Of a DNA stretch of 64,000 bases, positions 16,788 through 25,899 are shown one piece after another. The stretch's first letter is position 1. Each line of letters starts with the position of its first letter. The stretch is from Ruminococcus flavefaciens (GTDB lineage Bacteria; Bacillota; Clostridia; Oscillospirales; Ruminococcaceae), in assembly GCF_900108555.1 (NCBI RefSeq), contig NZ_FNWV01000001.1:572973-636972 (forward strand), in the 5' to 3' direction. The notes under the pieces are model-generated. The model did not search any database and was not told where the DNA came from. It saw nothing but the letters and a program-made list of their open reading frames with translations. Position numbers and translations under genes: made by a program.

Positions 16788-18137
16788 TTACTTGCTCAGT
16801 TGGGCAACAAGTGCTTTGAAAGCGTCGCCGCGCTCCTCGAAGTTCTTGAAAATGCCGTAGCTTGCAGCCGCAGGTGACATTACACAGCTCATACCCTCGG
16901 GAGTTATCTCCGCAGCAAGCTTTACTGCGTCCTCAAGGTGGTCTGCATAGTGTACGCGGTCTTTATTATTAAAGCTTCCGCATGACTGTATCATATCGAA
17001 TACGCGCTTGCCAGAAGTCTCCATGCAGATGACACGGACATCGAAATCAGCGAGGAAATCCACAAGGGTAGTATAGTCGATACCTCTGTCCATGCCGCCG
17101 ATGAGTATAGTTCCCACGCTTGGAACGCTCTGCAATGCAGATATAGCAGTTGCGCAGGCTGTAGAGATAGAGTCGTCATACCAGCGTATACCGCGGACAG
17201 TGTCCACATATTCAAGGCGGTGAGCCAACGGATCAAACGTGCGTACAGCCTTGTCGAAGTCTGCTTCGTCCACGAACTGACTGCAAACACCAAGTGCAAT
17301 AGCGATGTTGTAATGATTATGAACGCCAAGAAGCTTTATATCATCAACAGGGATATTGTACTTCCTGCCGTTTTCATAGTTCACAACGCCGTCAGCAACG
17401 TATATATCAGCACAGCTGTCGGAGTTTGAAACGCGGATAACTTCCGTATTATCACAGCTCGGAGCTATGTCGCTGTTTATCCAGAGAAGGTCACCACTAT
17501 GCTGGTGGAGATAAATATTCTTCTTTGCGTTGTAGTAATTCTCCATAGTACCGTAGTGGTCGAGGTGCTCCTCATAGAGATTGAGGAATACTGCATACCT
17601 CGGAGAAACTGTCATATATTCAAGCTGGTGGCAGGAAAGCTCACAGACCACAACAGTGTCCTGAGACATACCCTCAGCGATATCGAATACGGGGATACCG
17701 ATATTTCCTGCGATACGGCAGTCAGCTCCCGACTCCTTCAGCACATGATATATGAGCGAAGTAACAGTGCTCTTGCCCTTTGTACCTGTAATGCCGACTA
17801 TCTTTTCACGAAAGACCTCAAAGAACACCTGTGTTTCGCAGGTTATCTGACATCTAAGCTCACTGAGGGGCTTCTCGAGAACGATTCCGGGACTTTTGAA
17901 CACCATGTCAAAATCGTCAAGGCACTGCTGATATTCCTTACCGCAGATAAGCTCTACACTGTCGGGAAGTCCGTTTGCCTCACGGTCAACGGGATTGAGG
18001 TCGGCTATTGTCAAAGAAGCCTGTTTTCCGTACTTTTCCAGTATCTTGTATGTGGACTTTCCCTCTCGTCCGAAACCGAGAATGCATATCTTTTTTCCGT
18101 CAGTATATTCTGTTATATATTCGCTGAATTTATTCAC
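16788..18137 (-). CDS. murD2: MurD2-type ligase: UDP-MurNAc-L-Ala--L-glutamate ligase
   Basis: This 449-residue Mur ligase of MurD type has N-terminal ICILGFGREGKSTYKIL, P-loop GITGTKGKST (115-124), NLYEEHLDHYGT, the Lys of YYNAKKN near 205, and HRLEYVD (306-312). Standard MurD carries DS-K-A-T-N in the D-Glu binding loop; here the loop is DSISTACAT (322-330), lacking that Lys and Asn. The start is GTG 18137, sharing GTGA with the murL stop. With MurL beside it, the best reading is the MurD2 of Xanthomonas, which adds L-Glu rather than D-Glu. L-Glu specificity is inferred from context and loop changes. It could still be the only MurD of the cell. Confidence 0.88.
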   Translation of the reverse strand: MNKFSEYITEYTDGKKICILGFGREGKSTYKILEKYGKQASLTIADLNPVDREANGLPDSVELICGKEYQQCLDDFDMVFKSPGIVLEKPLSELRCQITCETQVFFEVFREKIVGITGTKGKSTVTSLIYHVLKESGADCRIAGNIGIPVFDIAEGMSQDTVVVCELSCHQLEYMTVSPRYAVFLNLYEEHLDHYGTMENYYNAKKNIYLHQHSGDLLWINSDIAPSCDNTEVIRVSNSDSCADIYVADGVVNYENGRKYNIPVDDIKLLGVHNHYNIAIALGVCSQFVDEADFDKAVRTFDPLAHRLEYVDTVRGIRWYDDSISTACATAISALQSVPSVGTILIGGMDRGIDYTTLVDFLADFDVRVICMETSGKRVFDMIQSCGSFNNKDRVHYADHLEDAVKLAAEITPEGMSCVMSPAAASYGIFKNFEERGDAFKALVAQLSK

Positions 18138-19516
18138 AGCAAACGCTCCATTTCCTTTGTCAGTATGTTTTTGAATTCCTCGGGCAGCAGGTTCTGCTCG
18201 TTGAATGAGCCGCAGCACTTCTCGTTGAGCATATCAATGGTCTCTGGGTGATAAAGTCCCCGTGACTTATATTCCTCAAACAGCATCGGAAGCTTCTCAC
18301 CTTCCTGTTCAAGTTTGCGTATTGCCAGTGAAACAGCCAAATTGACCTCGTCGATACTTCCTACGCACTCAAAAGGCTTATGCTCTGACTGTCCGATAAG
18401 CTCGATGAAGTACTCCTTCATTTTCTCATCATTCAGCATATCCCTGCCGAATATGACATTAAGCGACCCAAGACTGAGGAACGGTGAGAGTATCAGGCAT
18501 ACGAAAAGGCATTTCGGGCACTCTCCGCACCATATATCGGGAGAAACCTTGCTTCCCAGGTTGCAGCTTCTGAATACGGGAAGATACTTCTTATGCGATA
18601 CGAACATCTTAGCTATCTGGAATTCCGCAAGGGGACGCAGGAAACTGAAATAGTACTGTCCCGTGCGGAGATACTTCTCCTCATAGCTGTGGAAATCCTG
18701 CTCGAATTCAAAGCTCTTGGAATACTGATGATTTACGTCCTGACCTACAACTGTGCTCTCGTTGGCACTTGACTCGTTGGAAAGGACGATATATTTAAGT
18801 CCGTTGAGGTATGCTGTTATCTCAGCAGAAAAGGCAACTATGGACGAAAACGGCGTATGACCGTTGATGTAGCCCTTGTTGTTGAGCTCGATAAGTGAGC
18901 GGTCAAAGTGACGCTGTGAGATCATCAGTGCATCTTCGGAAAGACCTGCTGTAGTCACTGTATCGGCTATGGAACGGCGTTTGTTTATGGAGTAGCACCT
19001 GCACTTCATACCTGCATTAACAAGGGTTTCAAGTGTAAGTGCGGAGTCCTTTCCGCCTCCTATCGGCACAAGACAGCCTGAGGGCTTACGCTCTGACTCT
19101 TTCAGTGAGCTGTCAAAGCTTCCTGTGGGGACTATCTCCACAAAGCTTTCAAAATCGGCTTTGATACCGTTTACGAAGAAAAGCTCGCCAAGTCCGAGGA
19201 ACCACAGCTTCTTCCACCACTGTATCTGCTCGCTGTCAAGCTCGCCGCACTCTACGCGGCACACAGGTGAACAGGCAGCTTTCCAATAGCTTACGGCTTC
19301 TGCCATACCAAGCGAAAAGACCAGCCTCTCGAATGTAAGGTCGCCCTTTACCGTCATATCCGCAGGCTTACGGAAAGTCCAGCCTGGGGTGAACTTAGCC
19401 AAGTTCGGGAACTCGAATTCATAGCTGACTTCTATAGTATCGGCAGTTTCCTCTATGCTGTATGACTTGTATACAAATACGGGAGCTTCCTCCCTGAATT
19501 GTTCATATTTACCCAT
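18134..19516 (-). CDS. murL: MurL: UDP-MurNAc-L-Ala-L-Glu epimerase
   Basis: MurL, known from Xanthomonas oryzae, uses ATP to epimerise the terminal L-Glu of UDP-MurNAc-L-Ala-L-Glu to D-Glu, replacing glutamate racemase in wall synthesis. This 460-residue protein has the family's PP-loop-like motif LVPIGGGKDSALTLE (Gly/Lys/Asp/Ser at 153-158), HTPFSSIVAF, VLSNESSANEST and the Cys cluster WCGECPKCLFVC (330-340). GGAGG lies 8 bases ahead of the ATG. It is 20 bases after the regulator gene and overlaps murD2 by 4 bases, so murL and murD2 are translationally coupled. Family identity is firm; activity in this organism is inferred. Confidence 0.88.
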   Translation of the reverse strand: MGKYEQFREEAPVFVYKSYSIEETADTIEVSYEFEFPNLAKFTPGWTFRKPADMTVKGDLTFERLVFSLGMAEAVSYWKAACSPVCRVECGELDSEQIQWWKKLWFLGLGELFFVNGIKADFESFVEIVPTGSFDSSLKESERKPSGCLVPIGGGKDSALTLETLVNAGMKCRCYSINKRRSIADTVTTAGLSEDALMISQRHFDRSLIELNNKGYINGHTPFSSIVAFSAEITAYLNGLKYIVLSNESSANESTVVGQDVNHQYSKSFEFEQDFHSYEEKYLRTGQYYFSFLRPLAEFQIAKMFVSHKKYLPVFRSCNLGSKVSPDIWCGECPKCLFVCLILSPFLSLGSLNVIFGRDMLNDEKMKEYFIELIGQSEHKPFECVGSIDEVNLAVSLAIRKLEQEGEKLPMLFEEYKSRGLYHPETIDMLNEKCCGSFNEQNLLPEEFKNILTKEMERLL

Positions 19517-19536
19517 TAAGTTCCTCCGAAAATAGC

Positions 19537-19917
19537 TTATTTCTGCTCTTCGGCAAGCTTTTTGTAATGTGCTTTCAAAAGGGCAAAGGTATCGTCCGAC
19601 AGGTCATGCTCGACCTTGCAGGCATCTTCAGCTGCAACATCACGCTTAACACCGAGATATGTAAAAAACTCGGTAAGAACTGTATGACGATCGTATATGC
19701 GCTCAGCAACTATCCTTCCGCCGTCTGTGAGTCTGATGTGATTATCGTCATCAACGGCAACAAGTCCCTCGTCCTTCATCTTTTTGAGGATAATTGAGAC
19801 TGTGGGGCGGGAATAGCCAAGGTAAGAGCAGATGTCAATAGCGTGGACATCAGGCTGCTTCTGTGAAAGGATCAGTATTGTTTCAAGGTAATTCTCAACT
19901 GCTTCGGTAATAGCCAT
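19537..19917 (-). CDS. DtxR/MntR-family metal-dependent regulator
   Basis: This 126-residue regulator has an N-terminal winged helix (ENYLETILILS, then DICSYLGYSRPTVSIILKKM) and a metal-binding/dimerisation region with DRHTVLTEFF and CKVEHDLSDDTF, where Cys, Glu and His correspond to DtxR ligands. It lacks the C-terminal SH3-like domain of DtxR, as in MntR. The co-factor could be Mn or Fe; the residue aligned with MntR Asp8 / DtxR Met10 appears to be Asn, so the metal is uncertain. AAGGAG lies 8 bases upstream. It is first in the operon with murL-murD2, an unusual partner for a metal regulator. Confidence 0.85.
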   Translation of the reverse strand: MAITEAVENYLETILILSQKQPDVHAIDICSYLGYSRPTVSIILKKMKDEGLVAVDDDNHIRLTDGGRIVAERIYDRHTVLTEFFTYLGVKRDVAAEDACKVEHDLSDDTFALLKAHYKKLAEEQK

Positions 19918-20038
19918 TCGTATTCTCCTTATCTATATAAATATTATACTTCTGTCAACAATATACGGTTATTTTATTATAACACAAAAAATCGCATAAA
20001 TCAACTTTTGCGGCGAAATATTTACACTTTTTCTGCAC

Positions 20039-22102
20039 TCACAGCAAAGGGTGACGCCTGAAGTCATATGAAGTCTCGAAGCTGTCCCAGTCAGAGGCGG
20101 ATATTTCCACGTTTTCGCGGACTATCGCCTCGATATCAGCGTCATATATCTCAGTTTCGGGCATGGGAAGTCTTGCTGCGTCTCCCGGATTCATATTTAT
20201 GGTGGGATTGAGCACTTTTGCAAGCTCTGCGGCTACCTTGCTGTTGAGCAGTCCGAGAAGCATAAGCAGCTGATGCTCCTCTTCGGGAAATGCACTTGAG
20301 CCTGCAACGTTGAACATGAAGTTTTCATCATAATACCGCACTGAAAAAGCTCCGCTGGTTATCTGTGACCAGCTTATGGAAGGTCGGAAATTATAGCTGA
20401 GTCCCTGCGGACGTGAGCGGAGTTTCCCCTTTTCATCGCAGAAATGCTTTATCTCATAGCCGTCGTTCTCCCAGTTCACGACGAATTCGCGGTTGCCGTA
20501 CCATTTTCTGTACTCGCCGCCCTTGTTGAGAAGATACCAACGCTTATTCTGACTTTTCATAAAAGCAATCCTGTTTACATCAACTTCATACCATCTCCGC
20601 AAAAATCGGTCATTATCTCCCGAGATAAGCCCTTCCCTTATATCAACAGAATTGCCGAGAGGTTCTCCGCTGAAAGCCTTTAGCATACATTGTCCCAGCC
20701 AGTAGGCACAGGGAGCGGACGGTATCCTCAGAAAGTCCGATGTATCGGCTTCAAATCGACAGCCGCAGTCCTCTGCGCTCAATGCTTCCTCAGCTTTTTT
20801 GCGCTGCTGTTCCATGCCGCCCTTGAAGTCAGTCAGCCGCAGATATACTCCCCTGCCGCTTTCAGCCGTATTTTTTATGGTAAAGGAGCATATTGGCACA
20901 GTGGCAGCTTCAAAGGCTGAATATTCAAAGTGGATAAGCGTCTGCAATGAGCAGTTTTCAAATATCCGTTTTCTAAGCTTTTCGTAGGATTGCAAGAAGA
21001 GCCATGTGGCAGGAGTCAGAAAACCCAGATATCCGCTGTTTTCAGCCATATCCATGCACCTTGCCATAAATGCCGAAAAGAGGTCAGCTCCGTAATCTCC
21101 GAAGTTTTTCCTGACATATCCCGACAATTTTTCATTCATGGCAGGCTTGCCGAGGTACGGCGGATTAGTGACAACAACTGCATATTTCTGCCCGAGAAGC
21201 TTACCAATAATTGCTGCCTTTTCACTGCCATTAGGAAGGTCATTTTCACAGTGGAGCGAGCCTATTGTATCACTTACTCCAGCAAAGTCATACACTTGCG
21301 GCAGCGCATCTGCGCCGTATCTATGAGCTTTTATGCGCAGAGCCGTCTCTGCAGCAGCTCTTGCACGTTCGTCGAGTTCAAGTCCGAAAAGGTTGTATTT
21401 CAGCACTTTTTCCGCAGCAATTTTTGCATCATATCCAAGCGAGATATACTGCTTAAAAAACACATCAAATGCGTATAGCAGCACATTGCCGCTGCCCATG
21501 CAGGGGTCTATGAGCTTTATCTCTTCAAGCGGTATCATTTCGTGCTGTTTAAGCTCGGCAGGAAAACTCAGTTCTCCGCTATTTACGGCATGACCGTGCT
21601 CCGCAAGATATCTCCCGAGAGTGTTATCCACCATGTACCGCACCACCCAGTCGGGGGTGAAGATCTGCGTCGCAGGAGCTATTTTCTCGGTACTGAGCCG
21701 CTTGCTCTTTTTAAGTCCCACAGTTATCTCATTTCTGTATGGCTCGTTGAAATACTGGTGGCACCAGCCGAGTACCGCGTCATCTCCTGCGAACACTTCA
21801 CGGGGCAGACTCAGCAGCTCCGAAGCCGCTCCGCCGTCGGATAAAAGTGCGGACGGTACCGAAAGCTCACCGTAAAGCGAAAAAATACCGCCGTAATTAT
21901 CCGCGAGCTGACTGCACTTTTCCTTAAAAAGTTCGCTGCGCAGCTTCTCCGGCTCAGCCATGATAGTTTCAACTGCACCGCGCTTTGCATAAAGCATTGC
22001 GCATAGGCGCATAAAGCCGCAATACGCCTGTTTTTCGCCGCATATTGCAAGGAGCTGTGAATACGTTCTCGCGGCTGTTTTTTTCAGTTGTTGATCGTTC
22101 AT
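20039..22102 (-). CDS. Orphan PglX-like N6-adenine DNA methyltransferase, short form
   Basis: This 687-residue protein resembles the BREX type I methyltransferase PglX. It has FTPDWVVRYMVDNTLGR (about 150-166), SAM motif DPCMGSGN (about 200-207) and catalytic NPPY (about 315). Known PglX proteins are about 1,100-1,200 residues. This one stops at the conserved motif DWDSFETSYDFRRHPLL, and the bases after the stop do not continue the family in any frame I tried, so the C-terminal third is absent. No brxA, brxB, brxC, pglZ or brxL lies nearby. The start is ATG 22102, eight bases after GAGGAG. It could be a solitary methyltransferase or a BREX remnant. Confidence 0.8.
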   Translation of the reverse strand: MNDQQLKKTAARTYSQLLAICGEKQAYCGFMRLCAMLYAKRGAVETIMAEPEKLRSELFKEKCSQLADNYGGIFSLYGELSVPSALLSDGGAASELLSLPREVFAGDDAVLGWCHQYFNEPYRNEITVGLKKSKRLSTEKIAPATQIFTPDWVVRYMVDNTLGRYLAEHGHAVNSGELSFPAELKQHEMIPLEEIKLIDPCMGSGNVLLYAFDVFFKQYISLGYDAKIAAEKVLKYNLFGLELDERARAAAETALRIKAHRYGADALPQVYDFAGVSDTIGSLHCENDLPNGSEKAAIIGKLLGQKYAVVVTNPPYLGKPAMNEKLSGYVRKNFGDYGADLFSAFMARCMDMAENSGYLGFLTPATWLFLQSYEKLRKRIFENCSLQTLIHFEYSAFEAATVPICSFTIKNTAESGRGVYLRLTDFKGGMEQQRKKAEEALSAEDCGCRFEADTSDFLRIPSAPCAYWLGQCMLKAFSGEPLGNSVDIREGLISGDNDRFLRRWYEVDVNRIAFMKSQNKRWYLLNKGGEYRKWYGNREFVVNWENDGYEIKHFCDEKGKLRSRPQGLSYNFRPSISWSQITSGAFSVRYYDENFMFNVAGSSAFPEEEHQLLMLLGLLNSKVAAELAKVLNPTINMNPGDAARLPMPETEIYDADIEAIVRENVEISASDWDSFETSYDFRRHPLL

Positions 22103-22152
22103 TTTCACATCTCCTCACAATTTCCAAAGGCGGACATAAAGTCCGCCTTTCG

Positions 22153-22653
22153 TTATTCAATATGAAGTCTTACAAAAAGTGCTTCAAATACTATTTTTCC
22201 GTTTTCACGGGAATACTGGCCTGTATACTCCTGTACGAAGCCGCATTTTTCAAGGACTCTGCCCGATGCTCCGTTATCTTTTGCATAAAAAGCCGTAAAA
22301 TCATGTATTCCACGCTCATTATAAGCCCAGTCAAGGAGTCCGCGGACAGCTTCCGAAGCATAGCCCTTTCGCCAGAAACTGCGGTTGATATTGTAGCCTA
22401 TCTCATGCGACTTGTCCTTTTCGTTCCATTCAAGGCTTATATCACCGATGACTTTATCAGTTTCTTTCAGAACTATGGCATACTTGTCATTATCGGCTAT
22501 CCATTCCTCTATCCTCTGCCGAAGTTCCTCAACATTGTCATCGCAAGGATAAGGCATGAACCTGTTCACTTCAGGATCCGAACGCCATTCAAAGGCATCT
22601 TCCGCGTCGCTGATACTGAACGGACGTATCAGAAGTCTTTCGGTATTTATCAC
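22153..22653 (-). CDS. GNAT N-acetyltransferase (RimJ/RimL-like)
   Basis: This 166-residue acetyltransferase has the typical N-terminus (INTERLLIRPFSISDAEDAF), the acetyl-CoA loop around NRSFWRKGYASEAVRGLL and the C-terminal NGASGRVLEKCGF motif. The RimJ/RimL group acetylates N-terminal amines or small molecules; the substrate here is unknown. GTG 22653 overlaps the xylB stop by four bases (GTGA), so it is translationally coupled to xylB. Confidence 0.9.
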   Translation of the reverse strand: MINTERLLIRPFSISDAEDAFEWRSDPEVNRFMPYPCDDNVEELRQRIEEWIADNDKYAIVLKETDKVIGDISLEWNEKDKSHEIGYNINRSFWRKGYASEAVRGLLDWAYNERGIHDFTAFYAKDNGASGRVLEKCGFVQEYTGQYSRENGKIVFEALFVRLHIE

Positions 22654-24173
22654 AGTGCTGCAAGCTTAGCGTACTGAGCCTTGAGAGCAGGATAGATCTC
22701 TCTGTAAAGCTGATAGTACTTCTCATACTCGGGAACGTTCTCAGGCTTAGGAGCCTGTACCTTGTCGGTCTTGATGATAGCTCCGCAAGCCTCGGGAACA
22801 CTGCTGTAGATGCCTGCGCCAACGCTTGCAAGGATAGCAACACCAAGTGCAGGACCTTCCTTAGATGCAACAGTCTTAACGTTGCAGTTGTAAAGGTCAG
22901 CAAGCATACTTCTCCAGAGCGGTGATGATCCGCCGCCGCCGCAAGCCATCATGTCGCTTACGTTTACGTTCATCTCACGGAATACCTCAACGCAGTCACG
23001 GAGTGAATATGTAACGCCTTCCATTACTGCACGGAGCATATCCTTTCTCGTGTGGATAGCTGAAAGTCCGAAGAATACGCCTCTTGCATCAGGATCAAGG
23101 TGAGGTGTTCTCTCGCCCATGAGGTATGGGAGATAAAGGAGTCTGTTTGCGCCTACAGGAACTGTCTCAGCCTGCTTGTCCATGAGATAGTACTCGTCAA
23201 CACCCATGAGCTTAGCTGTTTCCTTTTCTGTCATGCAGAAGTTGTCTCTGAACCATTTAAGTGAGAGACCTGCGCCCTGTGTAACACCCATAACGTGCCA
23301 TGTATCAGGAACAGCAGCACAGCAGGTATGTACTCTGCCCTTCTTGTCGATAGATATATTTGAAGTATGTGCAAATACAACGCCAGATGTACCGATAGTT
23401 GTGAAAGCCTTTCCGTCCTCAACAACACCTGTACCAACAGCAGCTGCTGCATTGTCGCCTGCGCCGCCTACTACGATAGTGCCCTCACAGAGACCAAGTG
23501 TCTCAGCCATTTTCTTTGTAAGAGTACCTGTTACCTCACAGCTCTCGTGTACCTTGCCAAGCCAGCTCTTGTCTATCTCAAATGCGCTGAGAAGCTCATC
23601 CGACCACTTGCGGTTCGGAACGTCAAGAAGCTGCATACCTGAAGCATCTGATACCTCTGTAGCGTACTCGCCTGTAAGGATAAATCTGAGATAGTCCTTA
23701 GGAAGAAGGATATGAGCTACCTTTGAGTATACCTCGGGCTCATTGTTCTTTACCCAGAGTATCTTTGCAGCTGTCCAGCCTGTAAGAGCAGGATTTGCTG
23801 TTATCTCAACAAGCTTGTCTCTGCCTACGATACGGTTCATTTCCTCAACCTCGGCAGCAGTTCTCTGGTCGCACCAGATTATAGAACGGCGAAGCACGTT
23901 GTTATCCTTATCAAGCATTACAAGACCGTGCATCTGTCCTGAAATACCGATACCCTTAACGTCTTCCTTCTTAACTCCGCTCTTAGCCATTACAGCCTTG
24001 ATAGTATCAACCATTGCGTTTGCCCAGTCCGCAGGCTCCTGCTCTGCATAGCCGTTCTTTGGCTGATACATAGGATATTCGATTGTTTTTGAAGCGATAA
24101 CGCTTCCCTTTTCGTCAAAAATAACTGTTTTTGTACCGCTTGTACCGCAGTCAACTCCGATTATGTATGCCAT
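22650..24173 (-). CDS. xylB: Xylulokinase
   Basis: XylB phosphorylates D-xylulose to xylulose 5-phosphate for the pentose phosphate pathway, fitting a plant-fibre degrader. The 507-residue FGGY kinase has ATPase motif GVDCGTSGTKTVIFDE, GISGQMHGLVMLD with the catalytic-domain FGGY signature, and GGAGDNAAAAVGTG and CGGGGSSPLWRSM in the C-terminal domain. ATG 24173 follows AAGGAGT at a suitable distance; an upstream in-frame start has no site. No xylose isomerase or transporter is nearby, so it is separated from the rest of its pathway. Confidence 0.93.
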   Translation of the reverse strand: MAYIIGVDCGTSGTKTVIFDEKGSVIASKTIEYPMYQPKNGYAEQEPADWANAMVDTIKAVMAKSGVKKEDVKGIGISGQMHGLVMLDKDNNVLRRSIIWCDQRTAAEVEEMNRIVGRDKLVEITANPALTGWTAAKILWVKNNEPEVYSKVAHILLPKDYLRFILTGEYATEVSDASGMQLLDVPNRKWSDELLSAFEIDKSWLGKVHESCEVTGTLTKKMAETLGLCEGTIVVGGAGDNAAAAVGTGVVEDGKAFTTIGTSGVVFAHTSNISIDKKGRVHTCCAAVPDTWHVMGVTQGAGLSLKWFRDNFCMTEKETAKLMGVDEYYLMDKQAETVPVGANRLLYLPYLMGERTPHLDPDARGVFFGLSAIHTRKDMLRAVMEGVTYSLRDCVEVFREMNVNVSDMMACGGGGSSPLWRSMLADLYNCNVKTVASKEGPALGVAILASVGAGIYSSVPEACGAIIKTDKVQAPKPENVPEYEKYYQLYREIYPALKAQYAKLAAL

Positions 24174-24231
24174 ATGTTTGCAACTCCTTTTATATATTTC
24201 AGGGACTCTGCCCTGCATTATTCTATAAATT

Positions 24232-24260
24232 ATAATATCTTATGCGGGGAAATTTTTCAA
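24232..24260 (-). promoter_or_regulatory. xylB promoter
   Basis: TTGAAA (24255-24260) and TATTAT (24232-24237) on the minus strand, 17-base spacer. Confidence 0.6.
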
Positions 24261-24382
24261 GACCTTTTTTGCTCATTTTTTTACATTCTGCGCTTCTTTT
24301 GCGGACTTGTTCCAATATACTTTAAACGTAAGGCGCTGCAGGTATTTTTCACATATTTGCCCGCAACGCCTTTGATTTCTTA

Positions 24383-25711
24383 TTAATTGAAAAGCTCTAC
24401 CGAGATACGTCTTGAATTCACATCATAGAAGTCCTCAAGCTCTGCTACATAATAGCGGAAAACTATCTTGTTCTCGGCAACCGTTATCCTTTCTGGTGCA
24501 GCAACTTCTGTATTTTCAGTCTCTTCTGTCTGTTCTTCATCTTCGTTCTTCTTTACATCGCGGTAAACAGTTATGGACATTACGTCACCGCTCTGCGATA
24601 CTCCGAGAGATTCAAGCTGTTCATCAGTAAGAGTATTGAGCATTACAGTGTGGCTCTTCTTTACGTTGAAAAGAGTGATACCTGTAGCAGCATCTACCTG
24701 CTCGCGGTTGAACTGTCTGAGACCGCCTGCACTGAGTTCATTGAAGTAAACTCTCTTGCCATGCTCGCCGTCTATCTCTTCAAGCAGCTCGGCAGAAGGT
24801 TCCTTGATATAGTATCTTCCGTCAGCTTCTCTTCCGATACCGTAGAAGTCAAGCTGTTCATCGGTAAGTGTATCCATAAAAACAGGATTTACATCAGAAG
24901 CTGTAAGACCTATAGCGAACTTACGGCTTGCTGAAAGATTTGTGAGCTGGAGCTTGTTATCGTAAGTATATCCAAGCTGTTCAAGCTCGGCATCTGTAAC
25001 AGTTACCTCTATCTTATCGGAAATAGAATTGAGGTGCTCTGTGATCTGCTGGCGGTTCTCTGTTGACCAGCTTACCTGTATCTCGTCATCGGACGGTCTG
25101 TCGAGGAACACAACGCGCTCCATATTTTTAAGTGTGAATGTGGCGAAAGCATACTTTACATCGGCTGTATTAGGCTCAACGTAGATAGCTGTGCTTCCGT
25201 TTGAAGTATCGACGCTGTTAACTATCCTGTATCTGTAGTCGCCAGACGGTGAAACGCCGCTGCCTACCTCTGTCTCCTTGGCAGGAGATACAAAGAACGA
25301 GGTAAAAAGGAAGTATCCCAGTGCGCCGAAAATGTACATGAGAAGAATAATGGTGGCAAGAGCAGTCTTAACGCCCTCTCCTGCGCCCGAAAGCAGCAGT
25401 ATCACTATTCCCACGACGATTATCGGGATTATAAGCCCCCATTCGCCGAAATACAGCAATACTACAGGCAGCATCGCAGGAAGTATTATAAAGCTTGATA
25501 TTCGTGTGAGTATCTGATGTCTCGTATAGAGCATTATTATAAGTGCAGCAAGTGAGACACCTGTTATGGACAGGCACAGCGAAGTGCGCTGCTGTACGTG
25601 GATATCGTAAAATATCGAGTAATAGCAAAGCTTGCATACAAAATATGTATATATAACACTGACTATGGCTACGACTCTTTTAGTCCAGACATTTGCAAAT
25701 ATTTTTTTCAT
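24383..25711 (-). CDS. Polytopic membrane protein with repeated LTDEQLxxLG units
   Basis: I do not recognise the family. The 442-residue protein has five predicted membrane segments in the first 140 residues (about 13-31, 46-63, 72-88, 93-109, 117-137), then a soluble part of about 300 residues that begins SPSGDYRYRIVNSVD. Three copies of a short unit occur: TVTDAELEQLGY (about 237-248), TLTDEQLDFYGI (281-292) and TLTDEQLESLGV (360-371), each preceded by a strand-like stretch. The soluble part is probably extracytoplasmic. GGAGG lies 7 bases before the ATG. It has its own promoter and is likely monocistronic. Confidence 0.75.
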   Translation of the reverse strand: MKKIFANVWTKRVVAIVSVIYTYFVCKLCYYSIFYDIHVQQRTSLCLSITGVSLAALIIMLYTRHQILTRISSFIILPAMLPVVLLYFGEWGLIIPIIVVGIVILLLSGAGEGVKTALATIILLMYIFGALGYFLFTSFFVSPAKETEVGSGVSPSGDYRYRIVNSVDTSNGSTAIYVEPNTADVKYAFATFTLKNMERVVFLDRPSDDEIQVSWSTENRQQITEHLNSISDKIEVTVTDAELEQLGYTYDNKLQLTNLSASRKFAIGLTASDVNPVFMDTLTDEQLDFYGIGREADGRYYIKEPSAELLEEIDGEHGKRVYFNELSAGGLRQFNREQVDAATGITLFNVKKSHTVMLNTLTDEQLESLGVSQSGDVMSITVYRDVKKNEDEEQTEETENTEVAAPERITVAENKIVFRYYVAELEDFYDVNSRRISVELFN

Positions 25712-25775
25712 TATTGCCTCCGAATAATCATTATCTATATATAAAAGCGATGCGGCTAAAAGTCACACACAGTAT

Positions 25776-25804
25776 ATTATACCATTTTTATTCGCGAGAT
25801 ACAA
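25776..25804 (-). promoter_or_regulatory. Promoter of the repeat-bearing membrane protein gene
   Basis: TTGTAT (25799-25804) and TATAAT (25776-25781) on the minus strand, spacer 17, with extended -10 TG. It is divergent from the VanZ promoter 35 bases away. Confidence 0.75.
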
Positions 25805-25838
25805 GATGTTTTTTAAATTTTTTCTGAAAAACTTCTTC

Positions 25839-25867
25839 TTTACAAAAGTCCGCAATAATTGTATAAT
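25839..25867 (+). promoter_or_regulatory. Promoter of the first VanZ gene
   Basis: TTTACA (25839-25844) and TATAAT (25862-25867), spacer 17. Confidence 0.75.
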
Positions 25868-25899
25868 ATATATAGCAAGATTTGAAAGGAAAAAATGAA

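Noticed and set aside
17499..18251. A 250-codon plus-strand frame opposite murD2
   Set aside because: It is a shadow of the murD2 reading frame, with no start signal.
20000..20040. Frameshift that would extend the PglX-like gene
   Set aside because: Reading on past the stop gives no PglX-like sequence in the frames I tried, and the next gene starts about 120 bases away.
22045..22677. A 210-codon plus-strand frame opposite the acetyltransferase
   Set aside because: The minus-strand gene has a clear GNAT fold; the plus frame has no ribosome site and no protein-like pattern.
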